19,816 nucleotides of DNA from an uncultured Lachnospiraceae bacterium. GTDB lineage: Bacteria; Bacillota; Clostridia; Lachnospirales; Lachnospiraceae. A program made the translations under genes and the position numbers. The notes below the pieces were generated by a model, which was not told the DNA's origin, searched no databases, and was given only the letters and a program-made list of their open reading frames with translations. The stretch covers positions 1 through 19,816 of the forward strand of contig CAJUKA010000080.1 in the NCBI GenBank assembly GCA_910586585.1. The letters run 5' to 3'. The stretch's first letter is position 1. Each line of letters opens with the position of its first letter. Below, one piece after another: positions 14,445-19,816 of the stretch.

Positions 14445-14823
14445 TAAAGATTAACTGTTTTTGTATTTATATTTATGCATTGAGAGGTTCCATACAATTT
14501 TTTTGATTTGTCATGTCGTAACTTGCGAAATCCTACACCGTTTCTACCCTTTGGCTACACCGACTCTACCTTTGCATTTTTTATAATTTTCTCCTAATGA
14601 CAAGCTGTCAGGGGAAAGCAGAATTATATGTCTGTGCATCCCCAGAAAGGGGATTCCATGAACATGGCAAGGGCAGGGACAGGTATCATGCCGCCTATCA
14701 CAAAACAGCATATGTTTCTTTTACATACCGTAGTCCTTAAGGGGATTGCGGTATTTTTCTATTCGAAATATTCCCTGCCAATTCCAAACAGTCCTCCCAA
14801 ACACAGCATATTTTTTAAGACGA
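14445..14823. other. Non-coding spacer with several small hairpins
   Basis: No convincing gene is present. Besides the CTAC repeats it contains TGACA-AGC-TGTCA (14598-14610), ATCCCC-AGAAA-GGGGAT (14638-14654) and TACCG/CGGTA (14726-14730 with 14749-14753, followed by five T). A possible frame from ATG 14658 runs through the terminator at 14824 and is not credible. The layout suggests leader/attenuator sequence ahead of the sigma-like gene. Confidence 0.5.
14533..14570. promoter_or_regulatory. Four CTAC direct repeats with exact 11-bp spacing
   Basis: CTACACCG at 14533, CTACCC at 14544, CTACACCG at 14555 and CTACCT at 14566: the four motifs start exactly 11 bp apart, and the whole is a 22-bp unit repeated twice. 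Direct repeats spaced about one helical turn apart are the usual target of PhoB/OmpR-type winged-helix proteins. Such a protein is encoded 126 bp upstream, making it the obvious candidate binder. The target promoter is not evident. Confidence 0.6.
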
Positions 14824-14854
14824 GCGCACCTGCCTTACGGCGGGTGCGTTTTTT
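14824..14854 (+). terminator. Strong Rho-independent terminator
   Basis: The arms CGCACCTGCC (14825-14834) and GGCGGGTGCG (14839-14848) form a 10-bp stem with one G-T pair, closed by the tetraloop TTAC and followed by six T. It lies about 100 bp upstream of the sigma-like gene, so it either isolates that gene or acts as an attenuator in its leader. Confidence 0.82.
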
Positions 14855-14903
14855 CGTTGTCGGAAAAAGTCTGTTGCTGACATTTTATCTGCCCCGTGCA
14901 CCG

Positions 14904-14952
14904 CCCTCCGGTCTTGTTTTTTTTTGCTTTCAAAAATTTTAGGACTGGAGGG
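14904..14952 (+). promoter_or_regulatory. Hairpin that can hide the ribosome binding site of the next gene
   Basis: CCCTCCGGTC (14904-14913) can pair with GACTGGAGGG (14943-14952) over 10 bp, with a single G-T pair. The right arm contains the GGAGG ribosome binding site of the sigma-like gene at 14960. The 29-nt loop is T-rich and then A-rich. When folded, the site would be closed to ribosomes, suggesting translational control. Confidence 0.6.
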
Positions 14953-14959
14953 AATCTGA

Positions 14960-15346
14960 ATGAAAATCAAATATGAATTTGTAGACGGGACGGTGTCGGA
15001 GGTCGAGGTGGAGGAATCTATCGGTGCTGTCATCATTGAGGACAGGCGGCTGGAGGACAACCTTGCCCGGAAGGAGCGGTATCACTGCCATTCGCTGGAT
15101 GCCGTGGAGTTTGAAGGTACAGAGTACGGCACGGTGGAAACGCCGGAAACGCTGTTTGCCGCCATGGAAGAGGACAGGCGTGTGTATGATGCTTTCCACA
15201 GGCTTTCCGAGGTGCAGCAGCGACGGCTGTTAATGCTGGCGGGAGGTATGTCAATCCAGGAGATCGCGCGGCAGGAGGGTTCAAATTTCAGGACCGTGCA
15301 TGAGTCGGTTGAGGCAGGAAGGAAAAAATTTAAAAAGTTTTTCTGA
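14960..15346 (+). CDS. Sigma-70 region 4-like / HTH protein of an integrative element
   Basis: This 128-aa protein has a beta-rich N-terminal half (MKIKYEFVDGTVSEVEVEES) and a C-terminal helix-turn-helix of the sigma-70 region 4 kind. The segment about 80-128 reads LSEVQQRRLLMLAGGMSIQE, then IARQEGSNFRTVHESVEAGR and a basic end KKFKKFF. Such small sigma-like proteins occur in clostridial conjugative and integrative elements, close to recombinase genes, and are thought to control element functions. It is the first of three closely spaced element genes leading into the broken recombinase. The start ATG has GGAGGG 7 nt upstream, inside the hairpin noted above. Confidence 0.85.
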   Translation: MKIKYEFVDGTVSEVEVEESIGAVIIEDRRLEDNLARKERYHCHSLDAVEFEGTEYGTVETPETLFAAMEEDRRVYDAFHRLSEVQQRRLLMLAGGMSIQEIARQEGSNFRTVHESVEAGRKKFKKFF

Positions 15347-15429
15347 AAAACACCCCATCAAAACAGCCTCCAAATCTCCGTATAGTGAAGGGTATAAAAT
15401 CCCGCCCTTTAGAAATCGGAGGTGGAAAG

Positions 15430-15630
15430 GTGAGGCACACATTGAGGATTAGTGTTTCAAAAGAACCGGCGGCAGAAGGGATCGTGAGCTGCCGCAATGT
15501 CTCCGTGAGGGAGCGTTTCCTGCGCTTCCTTTTCGGGGAGAAACGGAGGCTGACCATTATCGTTCCAGGCGGTTCCGTCCGGGAGCTGGCAGTGAGTGAA
15601 GTCATGGAAGGAGGAAACGTACATGGGTAA
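15430..15630 (+). CDS. Small conserved element protein, unknown function
   Basis: This 66-aa protein begins at GTG 15430 (VRHTLRISVSKEPAAEGIVS) with GGAGG about 7 nt upstream. A longer frame from 15385 reads into that ribosome binding site and is less likely. It is basic in the middle (VSVRERFLRFLFGEKRRLTI) and ends SEVMEGGNVHG. No known domain is recognised. From memory, short proteins of this form recur beside the sigma-like gene and serine recombinases in Lachnospiraceae elements. Its end overlaps the start of the next gene (ATG 15623), implying coupled translation. Confidence 0.72.
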   Translation: MRHTLRISVSKEPAAEGIVSCRNVSVRERFLRFLFGEKRRLTIIVPGGSVRELAVSEVMEGGNVHG

Positions 15631-15958
15631 AGTGAAGTTGCTGCTTGATGTCATCGGGGATTTACGCTCCCTTGCCGACAGCCTGCAGGCTGTTGCGGAT
15701 GCAGTGGCAGACAGCGGTGCGGCAGAGGCGGAGATGATGACCACGAAGGAGCCGGAGGAAACCGGGAAAGCGGGGAAGACAGGGAAGGCTGCCACAAAGA
15801 ACACGGCGAAGAAGGAAGCGAAGGCGGCAAAGCAGGAACCGGAGGAGAAGCCGCTGACGCTGGAGGAAGTCCGTGCGGTGCTGGCAGAGAAGGAACACGG
15901 TGGACAGCCTGACCACTATCCGGAAACTGAAGGAACACAAAGTGGAGTGCTATTTTGA
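15623..15958 (+). pseudogene. Truncated element protein (often labelled 'rRNA biogenesis protein rrp5'), fused out of frame
   Basis: The frame encodes 111 residues starting MGKVKLLLDVIGDLRSLADS, followed by a helical N-terminus, an alanine/lysine/glutamate-rich linker and LTLEEVRAVLAEK near residue 90. From memory, full-length relatives continue after that point with a short C-terminal helix domain. Here, at about base 15890, the sequence changes abruptly into serine recombinase coding sequence read in another frame, giving the junk tail EHGGQPDHYPETEGTQSGVLF-type residues until a stop at 15958. The N-terminal part has a good AAGGAGG ribosome binding site and probably is translated. The function of the intact protein is unknown; the 'rrp5' label in databases is not evidence of ribosome work. 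Confidence 0.7.
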
Positions 15959-17144
15959 AAAAGAAAATATCTGGACATTTGACAGCAAGGGCGAGCTGCT
16001 CCTTACCATCATGTCCTCGCTGGCGCAGGAGGAGAGCCGCTCCATTTCGGAGAATGTCACATGGGGGCAACGGAAACGGTTTGCAGACGGCAAGGTCACT
16101 GTCCCGTTCAAGCGGTTTCTTGGCTATGACCGGGGCGAGGATGGGAACCTTGTCATCAACGAGGAGCAGGCGGCCATTGTCCGGAGGATTTACGGGATGT
16201 TCCTGCAGGGGCGGTCGCCGTTTGCCATTGCAAAGGTGCTGACAGAGGAAGGCATACCCACTCCCGGCGGCAAGGCAAACTGGTCGGGAAGCACGGTATG
16301 GAGCATCCTCACGAATGAAAAATACAAAGGGGATGCCCTTTTGCAGAAGGTGTACACGGTGGATTTCCTCTCCAAAAAGAAAAAGGTCAACGAAGGCGAA
16401 GTCCCGCAGTATTATGTGGAACACAACCACGATGCCATCATAGAGCCTGCCGTATTCGAGGCAGTGCAGAAACAGATGGCCGTCCGGCAGACGGGAACGA
16501 ACCGGCAGAGCAGCGTGGGCATCTTCTCCAGCAAAATAAAATGCGGCGACTGCGGAAGCTGGTACGGCTCGAAGGTGTGGCATTCCAACAGCAAGTACCG
16601 CCAGGTGGTCTGGCAGTGCAACCACAAATTTGACGGCGGCGAAAAATGCGGCACTCCCCATCTGGACGAGGAAACCATCAAAGCGCTTTTCGTGAAAGCG
16701 GTCAATATACTGACCACGGAAAAGGATGAGATCGCCGCCAACTTCCATGCCATCAAAGGACGGCTCTTCGATACGGCGGAGCTGGAAACTGAGCAGTCAC
16801 GGCTTCAGGAAGAACTGAATGTGGTGGCGGGGATGATACAGCAGTGCATAGATGAAAATGCCCATGTCGCACTCGACCAGACAGAATATCAGGCGAGGTA
16901 TGACGGGCTTGCAGAGCGGTTTGACCGGACGAAGGCACGGCTGGATGAAGTGGGCAATGCCATTACAGAGAAGCAGGCGAAAAAGGAGCAGATAGAAAGG
17001 TTCTTTGCCGAATTGGAGCGGCAGGATGGCATGGCTACGGAGTTTGATGAAGAGCAATGGTACAGCCTGGTTGATTTTATCACAGTTTTTAATAAAGAAG
17101 ATGTACGTTTCACTTTTAAGGATGGTACGGAAATCCGAACGTAA
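15891..17144 (+). pseudogene. Large serine recombinase lacking its catalytic N-terminus
   Basis: Recombinase homology starts abruptly at RNTVDSLTTIRKLKEHKVEC, in the second half of the resolvase fold. The first ~85-100 residues of the family, with the nucleophilic serine, are absent. The rest is in good order: the helix region SSLAQEESRSISENVTWGQR, the recombinase domain (FLGYDRGEDG to SVWSILTNEKYKGD), the zinc ribbon (IKCGDCGSWYG, WQCNHKF, GEKCGTPHLDEET), the coiled-coil region and the C-terminus FTFKDGTEIRT. The join at about 15890 lies inside the truncated gene before it. The frame extends back to a GTG at 15873 without a ribosome binding site. Without the active serine it cannot catalyse recombination. 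The last 248 codons align without gaps in length with the copy at 1-744. Confidence 0.88.
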
Positions 17145-17180
17145 ATCCCCTGTGGTTTAATACCACAGGGGATACTTTGT
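17145..17180 (+). terminator. Perfect hairpin after the recombinase pseudogene
   Basis: The arms ATCCCCTGTGG (17145-17155) and CCACAGGGGAT (17163-17173) form a perfect 11-bp stem with loop TTTAATA. It begins right after the stop codon; only a weak T-rich tail follows. A GC-rich perfect hairpin also follows the paralogous recombinase at 744. Confidence 0.7.
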
Positions 17181-17289
17181 CGATTGACAAATTGAAGCAA
17201 GATTATCTTAGATCTTAAATTTCTTTGTTGTTTGTAGTTTGTACTATAAAAAATTTTTATTAACATCATATAAATTACAACACCCATGA

Positions 17290-18276
17290 TTATATGTGAA
17301 AATTAAATGCTGTACATTTTCTAAACTCAACATTTTTAAGTTTGTGGAAATCTATTAATCTTCTAAAATATTGAAGTTCCTCATCAGAAAAATATGTCAT
17401 TGTAATATTATCTAGTTTTTTATTTCTCTGTAAAACAGATAATCTTTCAAGAATATGTCCATCAATTACGATTTCTGAACAGTAATTATGGCGATGTTGC
17501 GGAAATCGTTTTAGAAATTCTTCTGTTATGTAAGCTGACCTTCTGAATCCTAAGCCATAGATAAGCAGATTTTCTATTTCCATAGTATTATCATAGAAAA
17601 ATCGAAAGTTATATAATTTGCTATGTTTTCTTGCGTTTATTGCTTCTTGCTTTCCTGTGCCATTATGTCCCCAAATTGTTTTATATTCTATTTTTCCGTT
17701 TTTGACACTATAATTCAAATCGTCTAAACCGGTTAATTCTACGAATTCACCATGTATGTGTTGAATGTTGTCTATTCCAAATTCTGCATATTTATCAAAA
17801 TTTGTAGTAATTACATGAGAAGTTTCTTTTAAATATATTTTAACACTTTTATAATATTTTTTAATATCTGATTCAAAGTTATTTGTTAAATATGTACACA
17901 CAATATTATACCAAATATTATAAAGGTAAGGAAATAATGACATCATAAGGCTATAGTCATATGTTGCGTTCCCTTGTAAAAAAAGATATTTTCCAAATTC
18001 ATATTCAATATTGCTATTACCACCGCTAATATAATAGCGTTTTATTTCTTGTTTCAATTTTTGAAAATTTTTTCTATTGCTAAATTCATCTTGATATAAT
18101 AATTTAAAAATATAATTGTCTATTTCCTTATTTTTGCTTTCCGAAAACTCTACTAAGAATGAATCTATATTTAATAGTGATTCTTTATCTAACGGGACTT
18201 TCGGTTTAAGGTTCTGAAAAAAATTTATCGTTAAACCATTGCCAAATAAGAAACCATCATATTTTATGCTATCCAT
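17290..18276 (-). CDS. SIR2/AbiH-like protein, candidate anti-phage defence gene
   Basis: This 328-aa protein has a pattern shared by SIR2-like and AbiH-type proteins: a nucleotide-binding start YDGFLFGNGLTINFF (G12-N13-G14), VITTNFDKY (T157-D161), IQHIHGEF (H173, H175, G176) and LLIYGLGFRRSAY (about 237-249). In SIR2-type enzymes the TTN-D and HG motifs line the NAD pocket. Several bacterial defence systems use such domains to destroy NAD during phage infection, and AbiH is an abortive-infection protein. The fit is by motif order only; overall similarity must be weak. The gene is very AT-rich (9 and 20 G/C in two 60-base lines counted, against 32 in a line of the neighbouring recombinase), which indicates foreign origin. 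It stands alone, between element remnants, with AAAGG before the ATG. No partner gene is visible. Confidence 0.75.
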   Translation of the reverse strand: MDSIKYDGFLFGNGLTINFFQNLKPKVPLDKESLLNIDSFLVEFSESKNKEIDNYIFKLLYQDEFSNRKNFQKLKQEIKRYYISGGNSNIEYEFGKYLFLQGNATYDYSLMMSLFPYLYNIWYNIVCTYLTNNFESDIKKYYKSVKIYLKETSHVITTNFDKYAEFGIDNIQHIHGEFVELTGLDDLNYSVKNGKIEYKTIWGHNGTGKQEAINARKHSKLYNFRFFYDNTMEIENLLIYGLGFRRSAYITEEFLKRFPQHRHNYCSEIVIDGHILERLSVLQRNKKLDNITMTYFSDEELQYFRRLIDFHKLKNVEFRKCTAFNFHI

Positions 18277-18415
18277 TTATAATCCGACCTTTCTATAATG
18301 TGAGTTTTCTTAAAAATATAAAAATTTCTGTAAATCCTAATTTATCTACTAACTGTCTTAACTTTCCTTTATTTTCAAGGCTTTGCGGTATGTCCAACCT
18401 CAAAATATGTATCCT
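18277..18415. other. AT-rich spacer upstream of the SIR2/AbiH-like gene
   Basis: The promoter of the minus-strand gene must lie here, but no convincing -35/-10 pair stands out in such AT-rich sequence. CCTTTATTTTCAAGG at 18366-18380 is repeated at 18682-18696. The open frame at 18300-18515 has no supporting signal. Confidence 0.4.
18366..18380. repeat. 15-bp direct repeat, copy 1
   Basis: CCTTTATTTTCAAGG is identical to 18682-18696. The two copies flank the integrase remnant (18481-18651) and its terminator. They may mark a duplicated or recombined edge. Confidence 0.5.
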
Positions 18416-18456
18416 TTTCCCTTGTTTTTGCCCTTATTGGCAAGCTACAAGGGAAA
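18416..18456 (-). terminator. Terminator of the integrase remnant
   Basis: TTTCCCTTGT (18416-18425) pairs with ACAAGGGAAA (18447-18456). Inside, TTGCC (18428-18432) pairs with GGCAA (18439-18443). It lies 25 bp beyond the integrase stop codon in the direction of that gene, as expected for its terminator. Confidence 0.65.
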
Positions 18457-18480
18457 GTTTTTGTTATTCAGTTTTTGTTC

Positions 18481-18651
18481 TTAATTCATTCCCACAACCT
18501 TATCCAAGAGTTTAGCGGAATCCCGCTTAGTCTCCCTTGTAGCGTGTGCATAGACATTCATTGTAGTGATTACGTCCGAATGTCCTAAAAGTTCCTGCAC
18601 ATCTTTTGGCTGCGCCCCGTTTAATAATAGGTTTGTTGTGTAGGTGTGCCG
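18481..18651 (-). pseudogene. C-terminal remnant of a tyrosine recombinase (integrase)
   Basis: Reading the minus strand from 18651 gives 56 residues starting RHTYTTNLLLNGAQPKDVQE, then LLGHSDVITTMNVYAHATRE, and ending LLDKVVGMN before a TAA. This is the conserved end of tyrosine integrases: the arginine of the H-x-x-R box, the LLGHS histidine block and the catalytic tyrosine in NVYAH. A stop codon (18652-18654) directly precedes the arginine and no homology continues upstream, so about 85% of the gene is missing. The break at the active-site arginine codon points to a deletion or insertion there. It cannot be functional. It resembles integrases of Tn916/Tn1549-like conjugative transposons. 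Confidence 0.85.
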
Positions 18652-18654
18652 TTA

Positions 18655-18908
18655 CGGTATAATAACGACAAACGGAAAAAGCCTTTATTTTCAAGGGGTT
18701 TGAGCGTTTGCCGTCATTTATTCAATTCCTTTTCCAAGTTGAAATCTGACGAGAAAAATATCGAAAAAAGGAGGCTGTTTCATTAACGACAAAATTTAAT
18801 AGCGCCAGCGGTCCGGTGTATTGCCTGGCCGCTGATTGCCGTGGGCGTTTCACTTTTATAGGTGGGCGTCCTTTTTTTGTACTCATTTTCAGGAGAAAGG
18901 AGATTCAC
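18655..18908. other. Element leader sequence without a gene
   Basis: No gene is supported. TAACGACAAA occurs at 18663 and 18784. An imperfect hairpin AGCGGTCC / GGCCGCT lies near 18817-18833. GTGGGCGT is repeated at 18841-18848 and 18862-18869, followed by seven T (18871-18878), which resembles a terminator or attenuator ahead of the small gene at 18909. Confidence 0.45.
18682..18696. repeat. 15-bp direct repeat, copy 2
   Basis: CCTTTATTTTCAAGG, identical to 18366-18380 and 316 bp away. It lies 31 bp past the broken edge of the integrase remnant. Confidence 0.5.
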
Positions 18909-19004
18909 ATGGAACTGAACGAAATGGAAAAGCGCCTGATATTCCAGACGGAAGGCTATGGGAAATCAGATGTCACATATGAGCTGCGCATGGGAAGTCC
19001 TTGA
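18909..19004 (+). pseudogene. N-terminal fragment of a small element gene
   Basis: ATG 18909 has an AGGAGAAAGGAG ribosome binding region just upstream. The product starts MELNEMEKRLIFQTEGYGKS and stops after 31 residues. The final residues come from another reading frame of recombinase DNA that begins at about 18990. From memory, proteins opening this way occur in clostridial integrative elements and are about 150 residues long, so this is a fragment. Function unknown. Confidence 0.5.
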
Positions 19005-19816
19005 GGGCTGCCATGAAGCCATTGTAAGCCCGGAGGACCGGGAGAAGGTGCAGGAACTGATTGACTGCCGCCCTCCCATCATGGAGGGGAACGCCTGCCC
19101 CTTCTACAACCTGTTCCACGGCATTATCTACTGCGCCACCTGCGGGAAGTCCATGCAGGTACGCTATGAGAAGGTAGGCAGAACCGGGAAGAACCGCTTT
19201 ACCGGCGAGGAACGGGAGCCGATAGACAAGGCGTATTATATCTGCCAGACGTATAACCGGCTGGGGAAGAATGCCTGCACCAGCCATAAGGTGGAAGCGA
19301 GGGATTTGTACAACCTTGTGCTGAAGGATATTCAGGAACTTGCGGCAATGGCGTTGAAAGACGTGGAATCGTTCTACCAGCGGATTAGCAGCCGCATGGA
19401 GCGGCGGTATCTGGCGGACGCTTCGGAGATGGAGAAGGAGCGGGAACGGCTGGAAGCAAGGAACCGGGAGATTGACGATATGTTTTTGAACCTGTATACC
19501 GACAAGGCAAAGGGAATCCTGTCCGAGCAGCGGTTTGTGAAGCTGACGGCGGCGATGGAGCGGGAACAGGAGGAAAACCAGAAGCAGCTAAAAGAATTGA
19601 CCCTCTCCTTGCGCCGTTCCAATGAGCAGGAAAGTGATGTCCGTACCTTTATCCGGGAAATCCGGCAGTATGCCACGATACAGGAATTGGACGAGGGTAT
19701 CTTAAACCGCCTTATCAGCCGGATTCTGGTGGGGGAGGTGAAAAAGGTTGACGGGGAGAAGTTTCAGGAAATCAAAATCATTTATAACTTTGTCGGGGAG
19801 ATACCGGCGGTAACAG
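18991..19816 (+). pseudogene. TnpX-like large serine recombinase, C-terminal part (runs off the window)
   Basis: From TGG 18991 a continuous frame runs to the window end: WEVLEGCHEAIVSPEDREKV; a zinc ribbon with IIYCATCGKSMQ, then AYYICQTYNRLGKNACTSHK; a long helical, charged stretch (ERRYLADASEMEKERERLEA and onwards); and a C-terminal DUF4368-like region (LNRLISRILVGEVKKVDGEK). This is the C-terminal half of Tn4451/TnpX-type recombinases. The frame is closed by a stop at 18937, so the catalytic domain and most of the recombinase domain are missing. The join to the small gene fragment is at about 18990. It belongs to a different subfamily from the two recombinases at 1-744 and 15891-17144. 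The stop codon lies outside the window. Confidence 0.85.

Noticed and set aside
14628..14942. 104-codon plus-strand open frame with a possible ribosome binding site before ATG 14658
   Set aside because: It reads straight through a strong terminator and the ribosome-site hairpin of the next gene, and its composition does not resemble a protein.
15651..16748. 365-codon minus-strand open frame
   Set aside because: It lies antisense to the recombinase pseudogene and the gene before it, whose domain motifs are unmistakable; it is a by-product of their codon usage.
18300..18515. 71-codon plus-strand open frame
   Set aside because: No ribosome binding site; it overlaps the integrase terminator and the antisense integrase remnant.
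18816..18908. Upstream extension of the small gene at 18909
   Set aside because: The extension reads through a hairpin and a T-run; ATG 18909 has the clear ribosome binding site.

Overview
The window looks like an accessory region of a gut-type Clostridia chromosome, probably Lachnospiraceae. This is inferred from strong AGGAGG-type ribosome binding sites, Gram-positive lipoprotein signals, an EFR1-type flavodoxin/ferredoxin protein and decayed conjugative-element genes. No taxonomic marker gene is present, so the assignment is inference.

Left part (1-2320): the 3' part of a large serine recombinase ends in a perfect hairpin. It is followed by a convergent gene of unknown function (827-1828, minus). 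An AT-rich, repeat-filled intergenic region comes next: about seven degenerate 19-21 bp tandem units at 1909-2047, an eighth copy at 2271-2290, and three copies of a second motif at 2213-2268. It looks like the remains of an insertion-element end.

Centre (2321-14445): a LysR-type regulator (minus) is divergent from a tightly packed run of twelve plus-strand genes. The spacer holds a perfect 25-bp palindrome and a good LysR promoter. In order the run encodes: EFR1-like flavodoxin/2x[4Fe-4S] protein; aldo/keto reductase; lipoprotein hydrolase; second lipoprotein hydrolase; membrane-anchored flavodoxin; lipoprotein with two flavodoxin domains; lipoprotein with two alpha/beta-hydrolase domains; FMN-type NAD(P)H oxidoreductase; carboxymuconolactone decarboxylase-cupin fusion; second aldo/keto reductase; multi-pass membrane protein with paired heme-ligand-like histidines (DUF4405-like); and an orphan OmpR/PhoB-type winged-helix protein. 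Gaps are 1-63 nt and the run ends in a terminator. It reads as one inducible redox unit. The cytoplasmic part has carbonyl reductases, a flavin oxidoreductase and a cupin. The predicted extracytoplasmic part has three flavodoxin domains and four hydrolase domains. A predicted diheme membrane protein could pass electrons between the two. This is the best candidate here for an undescribed system; the substrate is unknown.

Right part (14446-19816): debris of integrative elements. A spacer carries several hairpins and a four-fold CTAC repeat at exact 11-bp spacing. Then come a sigma-region-4-like protein whose ribosome binding site can be sequestered by a hairpin, a conserved small element protein, and a protein truncated by fusion to an N-terminally deleted serine recombinase. 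That recombinase is a co-linear paralogue of the one at the left edge, so the two bracket the cargo. After another perfect hairpin lies a strikingly AT-rich minus-strand gene with SIR2/AbiH-like motifs, a plausible anti-phage gene. It is followed by a 56-codon remnant of a tyrosine integrase, a truncated small element gene, and the C-terminal part of a third, TnpX-like serine recombinase that runs off the window.
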